The position numbers and the translations under genes were made by a program. A stretch of DNA of 64,000 bases from positions 55,879,954 through 55,943,953 of the forward strand of contig NC_080695.1 in the NCBI RefSeq assembly GCF_030445035.2, given 5' to 3'. The notes below the pieces were generated by a model that saw nothing but the letters and a program-made list of their open reading frames with translations, ran no database searches and had not been told where the DNA came from. Below, piece after piece: positions 11,546 to 23,003 of the stretch. The DNA comes from Dasypus novemcinctus. Its lineage: Eukaryota > Chordata > Mammalia > Cingulata > Dasypodidae. Numbering within the stretch: the stretch's first letter is position 1; each line of letters starts with the position of its first letter.

Positions 11546-12385
11546 TATGTGAAGTGACTGGCTCAAAACAGGAGCTCAGCAAGACTTGGTTCCCTTCCCA
11601 TCCCAAAACTTGATTCTCCACTCCCCATTTCTGATCTCCTTCCCAAGAGCCACAGATGGGCAATTTTAAATAGGAGAAACAACCACTCAGAGTTCTTTCT
11701 TCTCCCTCTGCCTAAGAAACTCTTGAAGAGTGAGGCTGCTTGCGAAGAATGCAGTTTACTTGCTGGGTACATCATTAGCCCCTGTTCCTAGTGATATGCA
11801 TTATGAAAAGACAAAGTCAGCATATTCAGAACCCAGACCTATGTCGCATCCCAGTGTAATCTGCTGTTCTTACAGCGTTGCAGGTGCCCTGTAAGTCTGC
11901 CTCTGAAACATGCATTCTGATTTCCCCCATGTTCCTTGCTTTTCTCTAAGCTTGCTCAAACACGTGGGGCTCCTGGGGATAAGGAGCTGTGCCTCTTGCA
12001 ATAGTAGTATCGTGAGCAAGTGGAAGAGACACCACAAAGAAAGGACCCAACTTCCATTTTTTTGAAAATGGGAAGTGGAATTTCCCTCAGGGCTCAATCT
12101 AAGACTTGCTACATTTGTCCCCCTCCCTTTTATATATTTATGAGAGCACCTGGCCCTTAGGCAATCCCATGCTGGATTCTTGATCCTACTGATTAGTGTG
12201 AAGTTTGCTGTCCTTGGTGCTGAAAAGGCTCACAGTGATCAGAGTTTCTGGGTCCCATCTCTGCATTTCCATTACTTACATGATCCAGGGAACATGATAA
12301 GACAGGACAGGACGTTAATATATTTTAAACATTATTTTACCAAATCATTAATATAGACTATTTGGAAAACACATAGAATGAAAAT
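11546..12385. other. Unassigned sequence
   Basis: About 840 bases with no repeat or gene that I recognise. Open frames on the minus strand (11563-11775, 11870-12097) lack any domain signal. Confidence 0.35.
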
Positions 12386-12387
12386 AT

Positions 12388-12558
12388 CAAAAATTAATAT
12401 TTATCTAGAGCATGCTCCTTTCCAGGGATTTTGCTAAGTTATTTATTTACCTTATTTCATGAGGTAGGCATCCTATCTTCCCCAGTTTTTAGATGAGGAA
12501 AATTGGGATAATAATGATCCGGTTAACCTAGTGATAACTACATCGGGAATGGAAGAAG
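12388..12558 (-). mobile_element. MIR SINE, reverse
   Basis: 'taatatttatctagagcatgctcctttccagg', 'ttatttaccttatttcatgaggtaggcatcc' and 'agatgaggaaaattgggataa' follow the reverse MIR order. Confidence 0.65.
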
Positions 12559-13604
12559 AGTGTGGCTCCTACAAAGGTCAATCCCTCCACTTGGCTCTGG
12601 ATCCCATCCCCTCTCATTTTCTTAAAGACTAGGCGCCTGGAATTATCCTTCTCCCCTGCATCATATGCTTCTTTCTTTCTACCATATCATTCCCATCCAA
12701 ATTCAATTATTCCCCAGCATTCTCATCATAAAGAAGAGAAACTAAATTCCTGGACCATCACATCCCTCCAACTACTTCCTCATTTCTTTCTTGCTTTTCA
12801 AAGGGAAACATCTTGAAAGAGTGATTTTTAGTCACTTGCTACTTCATATTTTTCATTTTTTTCAAACCACCCCCTGAAATGACCCTTGTTGAAATAAGCA
12901 TTGGTCATCATGTAGATAAATCCTATGGTATTGCCGTACGGTCTTGTTTCATCTCCCAGCAGCATTTGACATGGATGATCACTCCTTTCTTCTCAAAATG
13001 CTATATGTTTTTTCACTTGGCTTCTGTGCCACCACAAAATCCTGCTATTTCTCCTAACTCCAGAGCCCAGATTCTCCATCTCTTCCTGGATCCTCCTCTT
13101 CTGCTACCTACTAAAATACTATATCATGGGGCCCAGTCCTGGGAAGGCTTCATTTCTCCAACTATACTTCTCTCCTAATTAATCTCATCCAAACCCATTC
13201 ATGGCTTTAGAACACATCTAGGTGTTGAAGGTTCCTAGGATTATATTTCCAGGTCCTATGTCTGTTAGACTCCTACGTTCAATTGCCTCCCTCATCTCTA
13301 CTTGGATGACTTATTAGCATTTCAAACTTAACAAGGTAAAAAAGAATTTCTGAATTCTCTCTCAAACCACCTCCTACTCTAGTCCTCTCCAACACAGGAA
13401 GTGACACAACCATCCAGGTTCTCCAGCAAAATCTCATAGATGGTCTTTAATTTCCCCTCACCACTCACAACAAAATCTCTGCTCAAGTTCTGCAGATTTG
13501 GCTCACAAAAATATATCCTAATTTCATCACCTCTCCACCTTCAATGCCACTAGCATCTCTGATTTCCCTTGTCTTCACTACAAAGCCTTACTTTCTATTT
13601 TCAT

Positions 13605-14118
13605 TTTGTTTTCAATAGGTAATACACATGTTCAAAAATCAAAGCATATCTATATCTATATCTATATATTCTCCCCTCCATTGACCTATTCCCACCCCTA
13701 TCTCCCACAGGTAACCAAATTTTACTTTTTTAGGGTATCCTCCCAGATTTTCTTTATGCAAATAAGTAACATTTATCTCCCTCTTGTTTTTATGTAAGTG
13801 ATAGCAAATGGTGCATTCTGATTTGCTCTTTGCATTTTTCAGTTTGTGACACATCTTGGAGATCTTTCCACATGCATACTTGGAAACTTTATCATTATTT
13901 ATTTCATTGCTTAGTATTCCAACATTTGGCTTTACCACAATTTATTTAACCAGTAACCTATCCATTGATAACTGGGTTGTTTCCAATCTTTTGCTATCTC
14001 ATACAATGCTATAATAAATAAGCATGTATGTATTTTCACACATGCAATTATATCTGTAGGATAAATTCCCAGACGTAGTTTTGCTGAATCAAAGGGAACA
14101 TGCAAAAACTACGTAATT
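13605..14118 (-). mobile_element. L1M LINE 3' UTR, reverse, inside L2
   Basis: Reverse L1M 3' UTR: 'aataggtaatacacatgttcaaaaatcaaa', 'cttggagatctttccacatgc', 'caatttatttaaccagtaacctatccattgata', 'gggttgtttccaatcttttgctat', 'tatctgtaggataaattcccag', 'ttgctgaatcaaagggaacatgcaaa'. It splits the surrounding L2 and is therefore younger. Confidence 0.88.
13646..13670. repeat. (TATCTA)n hexanucleotide repeat
   Basis: About four tandem TATCTA units within the reverse L1M. Probably a slippage expansion of its pyrimidine-purine boundary. Confidence 0.9.
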
Positions 14119-14722
14119 GCTTTCTCTGTTTTCTCTCTTGATCCCTACATTACATTTCAAAAGGCATTCACAAGGGTATTTTTCAACATGTAAATGATAT
14201 CACTTCACATATGCCGCCATCGAAAAGCCTCCAATGGCTTTTTCACTCGGGTCCCAAGGCCTGCTTGCTCTGGACTGTACTTACCCACTCCCCACTCAGT
14301 AGTTTCCAGCTGTTTCTTCTTTATACTTGTAGAATACACCTAGTTCTCTTAGCCTTTGTACCTGATCATCCCTCTGTGTGGCACATTCTTTGGCCAGATC
14401 TTCACATTTCTTAGCTTAAATATCATCCCACCAGAGAGGCTTCCCTGATGCCCAATCTGAAGTCCTCCAATACCCCTTCACCCCAACCACTAGCACCATT
14501 ACATCATTGAGTTTTATTTTCTTTGTAACTCTGATCACTACCAGATATTGCCTCAATTTTATTTTCCATGTCTCTTTAAGAAATGTAAGATTCATGAGTA
14601 CAGGGACTTTTCTGGTTAATCATTGTATCCAGTGATCCAAACAGTGCCTGGCAAAGTAGTACCTAACATTAATGTTTGTTGAATGAATGGCCAACATCCC
14701 AGTGTGTTGACGTCTAGCATTT

Positions 14723-16095
14723 ATCTAACATTTTTAAAATTAATTTTATTTTTTTATTCATTTTTTAAAAATATTACATTCAAAAAACATGAGGTCCCCA
14801 TTCACCCCCCACTGCCCACACCCCACTACTCCCCCCACAGCAACACTCTCCCCCATCATCATGACACATCCATTGCATTTGGTGAATATATCTCTGGGCA
14901 TCGCTGCACCTCATGGTCAATGGTCCACATCATAGCCCACACTCTCCCACGTTCCATCCAGTGGGCCATGGGAGGATCTACAATGTCCAGTAATTGTCCC
15001 TGCAGTACCACCCAGGACAACTCCAAGTCCCGAAAATGTCTCCACATCTCATCTCTTCCTCCCATTCCCCGCACCCAGCAGCCACCATGGCCACTTTTTC
15101 CACACCAATGCCACATTTTCTCGATTATTAACCACAATAGTTCATGAATAGAATATCATTAAGTCCACTCTAATCCTTACTGTATTCCTCCATCTAGTGG
15201 ACCTTGGATTGGTTGTGTCCATTCCACATCTATGTCAAGAGGGGGCTTAGATTCCACATGGATACTGGATGCAATCCTCCTGCTTTCAGTTGTAGGCACT
15301 CTTGGCTTCATGGTGTGGTGGTTGACATTCTTCAACTCCATGTTAGCTGAGTGGGGTAAGTCCAATAAACCACAGTGTAGGAGCTGAAGTCTGTTGAGGC
15401 TCAGGGCCTGGCTATCAAATGGTCAGTCCAGAGATTCAAATCCCCTAGATATATCTTAAACCCCAGCACCAACCACAATTCTGGTAAAGTAACAGGAAAG
15501 GCTTGTGAAAAGAGATCACATCTGAGTCCAGCTCCATCATGCAGAAACATCAACTCCAAAGAAGGGCCAACTGACATGGCGGTGGACTCCATCTGCCATG
15601 ACCATAAAACCTGTGGGTCTCTTTAGCCCTCAGAAGAACCAATACCTGGGGTTGTATCTACTTTATCTGTCTCTGATACTCTGCTCAGGTGTATAAGGGC
15701 AATCCTTCTGATAACCTCCATACTCTTTTTTAGAGACTCATAGCCATATAAACTCATTTGTCCTTTCCATTTCCCCCTTGATTTAGGTCAAAAAACATTT
15801 TTAACTCCTGTTATTATATGTAGACAGGGATATTCTGCTGGTCCGAGTTGAACCTTTTATTCAAGGTCATTTCTAGTTACATCATCAGCTGGTACTTGGT
15901 AGTGATCCCTCGACTCCAGGGAGGCTCATCCCCGGGTGTCATGTCCCATCCTGGGTGGGAAGACAGTGTATTTACATGCTGAGTTTGGCTTCGAGACTGG
16001 CCACATTTGAGTAACATGGAGGCTCTCAGGAAGGAACTCTTAGGCACAGTGCTGCTCTAGGCCTTGTTCTTATTTCAGGGTATCCAACATTTTTA
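14723..16095 (-). mobile_element. Xenarthran-type LINE 3' end, 5'-truncated, reverse
   Basis: A 1345-bp insert (14737-16081) flanked by a 14-bp target-site duplication, ATC(T/C)AACATTTTTA at 14723-14736 and 16082-16095. On its own strand it ends in an A-rich tail, so it was retroposed by LINE machinery. A second copy of its 3' 500 bases lies at 40145-40660 and an older relative at 40955-41120. I take it as the long 3' region of a lineage-specific L1, but I do not recognise ORF2 sequence in it. It splits a reverse L1M fossil. Confidence 0.7.
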
Positions 16096-16560
16096 CATAG
16101 TTGAGATGCTGTCATGCACACAATTTTGTATCTTGGTTTGTCATTTAAAATTTTTAAGCATCTCTCTAGGAAATTAAAAAATTCTTTGCAAAGCTCCTTT
16201 TATATGAATTCAGGATAGTGCATCATGGGAAAGATTATAACTACTTTAATCATTCATTTTGTTAGATGTGTAGGTTTTTCCACCTTTTTTTTTTTTTTTT
16301 TTGCTATTTGAATTAACATTTGCAACCATAGAGTTAAGCATAGACATTTGCCCACAATTTTGCACATTGCCTAAAAGTAGATTTACTAGGTTAAAGGTAA
16401 TTTTATTATAAGCCACCAGCTGCATTTACCAACAAGCTTATCAGAAAGATTGCAATAATTTATACTTTTTCCAGTAGTAAATCATCTCCTCCTTAGGAAC
16501 TTTAATATTTTGTCAGCATTTACTAAATTGATAGGTAAAATGGTCCATTTAAGAAATTGT
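16096..16560 (-). mobile_element. Old L1M LINE 3' region, reverse
   Basis: 'tacatagttgagatgctgtcatgc', 'ttttgtatcttggtttgtcat', 'aagcatctctctagg', 'gtagatttactaggttaaagg' and 'ttatactttttccagtag' fit a decayed reverse L1M 3' UTR. It starts before the LINE insertion (about 14700-14736) and resumes here. A poly(T) run lies at about 16284-16303. Confidence 0.55.
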
Positions 16561-17110
16561 TGTCTTTTATAACTAAGGAAGTTCAATATTTTATAGGTCA
16601 TTCTTTCCTGATTAATAACAGCATTATATCAATGTCCATTTCCACAGGGTTGGTAAGAGTTTGGCTATATAAAAGCTCAAGCCATCAAGTAATCTAGCTG
16701 AGAATTTTCTGCAGTGGAAAAAAAAAATTCCAACCTTATGGGATTACTGTGTAACTGTTTGCTTTTCAGCTACTTTGGAGAAAGATGAACTTCCGTTATA
16801 TTGTAATTCCCAAGAAATGCATTGCACTACCTTGTTTTCCACATAGGGTGTAATTTCCAGCATCATTGCTACATCTTCCAGGAGTGAGGCATTTTTGACT
16901 CATTGATGGAGGTTTTGAAGGGTCCATCATGAAATTTCCTTATAAGGGGACATTTTTCCCTGCATTTTCCTGGAACATACTTCTTTTCAGAATCTACTAC
17001 TGATATGATAATGTAATTGTACTCCTGTCTCAAGAATATACTCCATTCACATGTCAGTCTAAGCACAATAATAAGCAGAGAGTCTCTCTTCTATACCTTT
17101 AAATTAACCT
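16561..17110. other. Unassigned unique sequence
   Basis: No repeat or exon that I can support. AT-rich, with short open frames only. Confidence 0.35.
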
Positions 17111-17540
17111 TAACACTCTCAATGACTGCTTTCCAAAACTAAGCGTTTTATCCAATATCAAATTAGCATGTTATAAGAGGTGCTGCACAAATAGCCTACA
17201 TTGATTCACAGATGACTTTAAAAATTCAGTGAGCCAAGAATTCCACATTATTGATTCATGCTAACAAAACGATGAAGCACAGCTAATCTTTACAACACAT
17301 GCTGGGCAGAATGACATTTACAAATGCAGACAGACGGAAACCAATTGGACATAATTCTTTAAGGATTAAACTGATGGCTGCAATTAGATGTGAAAAGGTG
17401 AGTTGGTCTCACTGCTGGGAATTAAGACTTAGCCTCTGGGGTCTGGGTCTAATTTGGCCTTGTTGGTTAACCATGTTATCCTCTGTCCTGCTGACCAGCT
17501 AGTTGAGTGGTTTCCTATGATCCTTCAGGGTAATTAACTA
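17111..17540. other. Candidate conserved noncoding element
   Basis: Non-repeat DNA dense in TAAT/ATTA and CAATTA cores: 'caaattagcatgttataa', 'ttattgattcatgctaa', 'ccaattggacataattc', 'ctgcaattagatg', 'ggtaattaactagg'. Runs without decay signatures and clustered homeodomain-like cores are typical of developmental enhancers. This is an inference from texture; conservation was not measured. Confidence 0.3.
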
Positions 17541-17904
17541 GGTTTGTAAAGTACATCATGTTACCACTTTGGCTTGCCTCTTTGACTTTTAAAAACAACT
17601 GCTCTAAAGGAGGCATCACAGTTTGAAGCTGTCATTGTGGAGTACCAGATGAATGCAGCAAAGGTCTTGTCAGAACAGAATGTGGATAGATCCTTTTGTA
17701 TCAGATTCTTTGTTGGAATTAAGCACCAGAGTCTCTGAGAGCTTAGGAACTCTCAGAAACTGATTTTTCTTCTTTATATTTTTCTTTCTTTTTAAAGAAA
17801 TATCTGGAATTAACTCATAGCTGCCAGTCCTAGAAAACAACTCTATTAGACATTTCTGAGTAGTTTCAAGGTTAGGCTGATAAACATCACCCAAAGAATA
17901 CAAC
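17541..17904. other. Unassigned unique sequence
   Basis: No repeat recognised up to the 5' end of the L1. A small inverted repeat (TCTGAGAG at 17734-17741 and CTCTCAGA at 17750-17757) is present. Confidence 0.35.
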
Positions 17905-19355
17905 ATTGTGGTTGATCAAGATGGTGGTATAAAATGCTCCAGGGTGTCATTCCCCAACAGAATAACCGAATGACTAATAAAAACTGGCCAAGCCATCCTC
18001 CTTAAAACTCCAGAAAACAATTAAAGGGTTGTAGTAACTGAGCAAATGCTGAATCAAGAAAGCTTTAAAAGCAATGAGAAGCTCATGGTGCCTTTGCTGG
18101 CCCCTTCCCTACTCCTTCCATGGCATGGCACAGTGTGGAGCCAGCCTGCTCTCCCATTGTGGGCTGCTGGCTCTGTTCCTGCAGGAGTAGAACAACCCCT
18201 ACGCACATACTGGGAAGCCTGCATGTCAGTGCCAATCAATAAAGTGACAGCCTAAAAGACTGAACCTGGAAACTTATCTCAGGCTTGCCCTCTCAGCAGA
18301 AGCAGCTTGTGGACAGCTAAAGCAGTGTAAGAAACAATTAAGTCAAAGTAGCCTGGGGCAAAGGATTGCCTGTTTTAATTCATGCAATTGCACATCCTGT
18401 AAGGAGAGAAAATCTATTTTATAGGGAGTAGAGAGGACATTCAAATTCCTGAAAGCCAGGGAATTCCTAAGGCCAGGAGCAAGCACAAGCCAAGGAAAAG
18501 ATGCAGGCTTAGAAAAGATGGAAAGGACTCAGCAATTTGCATCCTTGATAGGAGGACTCCATAGAAGAACACCAGCCAATGTAGAGCCAATTTTCAAAGA
18601 GTATGAATGGTGTTTTTTGTTTGTTTTTGTTAGATTCCTATACTCAGGGAACTCTGTCATCTCACTAGAGGGATAAAAATTTAAGGAACAGTCAAGGAGC
18701 TAAATCCCAGAGCAAATACTTTAAAATATTAAAATGTGCAGTATGCAATAAAAATATTACAAGACAAAGAAATAGGAGATAATTGTCCATTCAAAAGAAC
18801 AGGATAAAAATCCAGAAACCATCAATGAAGGATATTAAACTTTGGATATACAGGACAAAGACTTGTTAAAATGATCCTTAACATACTCAAGACATTAAAG
18901 AAAACACACAGAGAGAACTAAAGGATATCAGGAAAAGAATGAATGAACAATACGTGAATCTCAATAAAGAGGCAGAAATGTTTAAAAGGAGCCAAACAGA
19001 AATAAAGGAGTTGAAGACCGCAAGAACTGAAATGGAAAATTCCCTACAGGGTTTGAACAGCAAATTGGAGCCGGCAGAAGAAAGAATCAGTTAACTCAAA
19101 GACAAGACAACTGAAATGATTCATGTTCAGGAGCGAAAAGAAAAAAGAATTTTTATAAAAGTGAACAGAACCTAAAAGACATGTGTACCAATATATGCAT
19201 TATGGGACTCCCAGAAGAGAAGAAACAGAGAAAGAAAAAGAAGGAATACTCAAAGCAATAGAGGCAGAAAATGCCCCAAATTTAACAAAAGTCTTGAATT
19301 TGAACATTCAATTGCCAATGAACTCCAATCAGGACAAACTCAAAGAAAAACATGC

Positions 19356-19928
19356 TGTAGCAGTTTGATATGGTTATGAATTCCAAAACTAGATATTGGG
19401 TTGTGTTTGTAATCTGGTCTGTACCTGGGCATGAGTAAGTTATGATTAGGGCTTTGATTGGGCCATGTCATTAGGGTGTTGAGTCCCCACCCCACCAAAG
19501 GTTGGGGGCTCACAGATAAAAGGCATGGCAAAGGACAGAGTTGGAAGGGTTCTCAGTGTTGGAGTGTTGATATTAGAGTTTGATGCTGAAGTCTTAAGCT
19601 GGAGCCCCAGGGAAAAGAGACAGAGCTGTTCACCTGATAGTCCACAGCTGACCTTGTGGAGAGAGGCAAAGCCTAGAGAGCCTCATAGTCTACAGCTGAC
19701 CTTGTGGTGAAAACAGAGGAGCTGAGCCCAGAGGAATCCAGGAAGCCTGAACCCTCGCAGACATCGGCAGCCATCTTGCTCCAACACATGAAAATAGAGT
19801 TTAGTGAGGGAAGTAACTTATGCTTTATGGTCTGGTATCTGTAAGCTCCTACCCCAAATAAATACCCTTTTTAAAAACCAACCAATTTCTGGTATTTTGC
19901 ATCAGCACCCCTTTGGCTGACTAATACA
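19356..19928 (+). mobile_element. Solo LTR (ERVL/MaLR-like) inside L1
   Basis: A 573-bp element starting TGTAGCAGTTTG and ending TGACTAATACA, flanked by a perfect 5-bp duplication CATGC (19351-19355 and 19929-19933). A polyadenylation-like AATAAA lies near 19857. There are no internal retroviral genes, so it is a solo LTR left by recombination. The L1 reading resumes exactly after the second CATGC. Confidence 0.8.
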
Positions 19929-20093
19929 CATGCCCAGACATATAGCAGTCAAATTGTCAAATGCCAAAGATAAAGAGAGAGGTCTGAAAACTGCAAGAGA
20001 AGAGCAATGTGTCATGTACAAGGAATCCCAAAAAGATGAAGTGTGGCTTTCTCATCAGAAGCCACAGAGGCAAGATGACAGTAGAATGAAATA

Positions 20094-20431
20094 CAGGCAT
20101 ACCTTGAAAATATTGTGGGCTCAGTTCCAGACCCCCCACAATAAAACAAATATCATAATAAATTGAGTCACACACATTTTTTGGTTCTCCAGTGCATGTA
20201 AAAGTTATGTTACACTTTACTGTAGTCTATTAAGTGTACAACAGCATTATGTCTAAGAAAACAATGTACGTATTATTTAAAGAGAGCACATGCTGTTGAA
20301 AAATGGTGCTGACATACTTGCTTGATGCAGGTTTGCAGCAAACCTTCAATTTGTAAAAAAAAAAGAAAAAAAACCACACAATTATCTGTGAAGCATAATA
20401 AGATAAAGTGCAATAAAATGAAGTAAGCCTG
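20094..20431 (+). mobile_element. Tigger (pogo/Tc1-mariner) internally deleted element
   Basis: It starts CAGGCATACCTTGAAAATATTG next to a TA target and ends 'aaataaaatgaagtaagcctg'-like with a decayed TA. Internal hallmarks are 'tcacacacattttttggttctccagtgcat', 'gttacactttactgtagtctattaagtg' and 'gtttgcagcaaaccttcaatttg'. Only about 340 bp remain and no transposase frame. It sits inside the L1. Confidence 0.82.
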
Positions 20432-20716
20432 CATGCAAAAGTCTGAGAAAAAAACAATTACCAATAAGAATTTTATATAAAGAGAGACTATCAAGCTAAG
20501 AGGGTTTGTCACCAATAGACCTGCTCTATAAAAAATGCTAAAGGGAATTCTTCAGATGGAAAAGAAAGGACACCAGATAGTGGATCAGAGTGACATAAAG
20601 AAATACAGATTTTCATTAAAGGTAACCATATAGATAATTATAAAAGCTATTGTATTATATTTCTTGGTATGCAACTCCACTTCTTATTTCTTACATGTTC
20701 TAAAATTCTAAAATAC

Positions 20717-20850
20717 AAATGCATAAAAAGTAATGATAAAACTATAGTTTTGGACATACAATGCATAAAGATATAATTTGCAAAAATGCATAAAAAGTAA
20801 TGATAAAACTAAAGTTTGGGACATACAATGTATAAAGATATAATTTGCAA
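20717..20850. repeat. 67-bp tandem duplication within L1
   Basis: Two adjacent copies of 'aaatgcataaaaagtaatg...agatataatttgc' start at 20717 and 20784 and differ at only a few positions. The high identity suggests a recent local duplication compared with the age of the L1. Confidence 0.85.
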
Positions 20851-21380
20851 CAAGTCTAACAGAAAGGTTAGAAACAGAGGAGTAGAGAAACAGTGTATGT
20901 GTATGCAATTGAAGTTAAGGTAGTATCATATCAAATGTGATTGTTATAACTTTAGAATGCTAAATTTTAACCCCATGGTAATCACAAAGAATATATATGA
21001 AAAATATATACAGAAAGAAAATTAAAAGAGACTAAAAATGGTACACTACAAAAATGTCAAATAAATATGAAAGTAGGCATTAATGAAAGTCTTGAAGGAC
21101 AAAAAATGTAAGACTTACAAAGACCATGTAACAAAATGGCAAAAGAAAGCCCTATATTATCAGTAGTTACTTAAAATGTAAATGGGTTAAACTCTGCAGT
21201 CAAAAAGCAGAGATTGGCAGAATAAATGAAAAAGCATGACCCAACTTTATGCTGTTTACAAGAGACTCACCTTATATTCAAGTAGGCAGAAAGTAAAAGG
21301 ATGAAAAAATACACCATGCAAATAGTAAACAAAAGTGAACTGGGGTATGCATACTAATACCATGTAAAATAGACTTTAAC

Positions 21381-21467
21381 GTGAAAGTGGGTGTACCTCA
21401 GTGGTTTGAGTGCCTGCTTCCCATGTACAAGGTCCTAGGTTCAAACCCCCAGCACTTTCTAAAAAAC
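21381..21467 (+). mobile_element. 87-bp tRNA-Ala-derived SINE monomer
   Basis: It aligns along its whole length with tRNA-Ala: A-box-like 'tgtacctcagtggtttgag', anticodon arm 'tgcttcccatgta', B-box-like 'aggttcaaaccccc', then 'agcactttct' and a short A tail. A perfect 10-bp duplication AGACTTTAAC flanks it (21371-21380, 21468-21477). The usual Ala anticodon position reads CCC. No functional tRNA is implied; it inserted into L1 ORF2. Confidence 0.85.
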
Positions 21468-22769
21468 AGACTTTAACTCAAACTGTTACAAGGGACAAAG
21501 AAGGTCATTATATACTGATAAATGGGTCAACTCAACAAGAAAACCTAACAATTATAAATACACATGCATCTAATGTCAGAGTCCCAAAATACATGAAGCA
21601 ATTTTGACAGATTTGAAGGGAGAAATAGAGGGTACTACATTAAGAGTAGGATATTTCAATACACCACTTTCAATAATGGGTAGAGCAACTAGACAGATGA
21701 TAGAAGACTTGAATAATATTCTAAACCAACTAGGCCTAACAGACACATATATTTCACCAAATAGTAACAGGATACACATTCTTCTCTTGTGCACATGAAC
21801 TGTTCTCCAGGATAGACCCTTTCTTAGGTCACAAACAGGGCTCAATAAGTTTAAAAATACTGAAATCATACAATATATTTTCTCTGATCACAATGGAATG
21901 AAGCTAGAAATCAATAACAGGGTGAACCGGAAAATTTACAACTATGTGAAAATTAAACAACACACTTTTAAACAACCAAAGGATTAAAGAAAAAATCACA
22001 AAGGAAATTAGGAAATACCTTGAGGTGAATAAAAATGAAAACACAACCACCAAAACTTATACAATGCATCAAAGGCAGTGCTGAGAGGGAAATTTATAGT
22101 TGTAAATACTTACATTTAAAAAAAGAGAGAGAGAAAGATCTCAAATCAGAGACCTAACCTCACAACAGGAGTATTTAGAAAAACAAGAGCAAACTAAACT
22201 CAAAATGAGCAGAAGGAAGGAAATAGCATAGATTAGAGCACCAATAAATGAAACACAGAAAAAAGAACATAATAAAGAAAATCAACAAAACCAAAAGTTG
22301 GTACTTTGAAAAGACCAATAAATTGAAGAAACATTTAAATAGACTGATAACAAAAAAATGAAAGAGGACACAAATAACTAAAATGATAAATGAAAGGGGA
22401 ATACTATTACCAATCCCACAGAAATAAAAAGATTATAATACTTTTCTTATCTAATCATAATTAGATAACCTAGATGATATGGACAAAGTCCTATAAACAC
22501 ATAAACTACCTACCCTGACTCAAGAAGAAACGGAAGATCTCCACAGATCAATAACAAGAAAAAGGATTGAGTCATTAATCAAAAACCTCCCAGAAAAGAG
22601 AAGCCCAGGCCTAGATGGCTGCATTTGTGAATTTTACCTAATATTCCAAGAATTAACCCCAATCCTGCTTGAATTCTTCCAAAATATTGAAGAGGAGGGA
22701 ACACTCCCTCACTCATTCTATGAGGCCAACATCACCCTAATACCAAAATCAGATAAAGATACAACCCAG

Positions 22770-23003
22770 TGCGAAAGAAAGTGCAGCATGCCCAGGAATG
22801 GCGCTGCACACACGGAGAGCTGACACAACAAGATGACACAACAAAAAAGAAACACAGATTCCTGTGCCACTGACAACAACAGAAGAAGACGCAGCAAATA
22901 GACACAGAGAACAGACAACCGGGGTGGGGGGGAAGGGGAGAGAAATAAATTAATAAATAAATCTTGAAAGAAAAATTTCCTATTTAAAAAAAAGAAGAAA
23001 AGG
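22770..23003 (+). mobile_element. DAS-SINE, 5'-truncated
   Basis: The tRNA-like head is missing. The body starts 'cagtgcgaaagaaagtgcagc', continues 'gaatggcgctgcacacacggagagctgacac', 'gcaaatagacacagagaacagacaacc', a G-rich tract and an 'aaataaattaataaataaatc' tail. It interrupts L1 ORF2 between '...gataaagatacaa' and '...gaaaaggaaactacag'. Confidence 0.92.

Larger units (their letters stand above)
12560..14700 (+). mobile_element. Long L2 LINE (ORF2 3' part plus 3' UTR), interrupted
   Basis: This reads as one old sense L2 copy. The first part (12560-13600) is decayed ORF2: 'gactcctacgttcaattgcctccctcatctctacttggatg' followed by 'catttcaaacttaacaagg', then 'caaatctctgctcaagttctgcagatttggctc'. 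An antisense L1M interrupts at about 13605-14118. L2 resumes with 'aatgatatcacttcacatatgcc', 'aaaagcctccaatggctttttcactc', 'ccagagaggcttccctgatgcc', and ends 'gtgcctggcaaag', 'aatgtttgttgaatgaatgg'. The RT frame is destroyed. Confidence 0.8.

Noticed and set aside
14683..15147. 154-codon plus-strand frame and a 92-codon minus-strand frame
   Set aside because: Both lie inside the LINE 3' end at 14737-16081. The peptides echo those of the related copy near 40.4 kb only because the DNA is repeated.
20000..20100. Full-length Tigger transposase gene
   Set aside because: Only about 340 bp of terminal sequence remain. There is no transposase frame on either strand.
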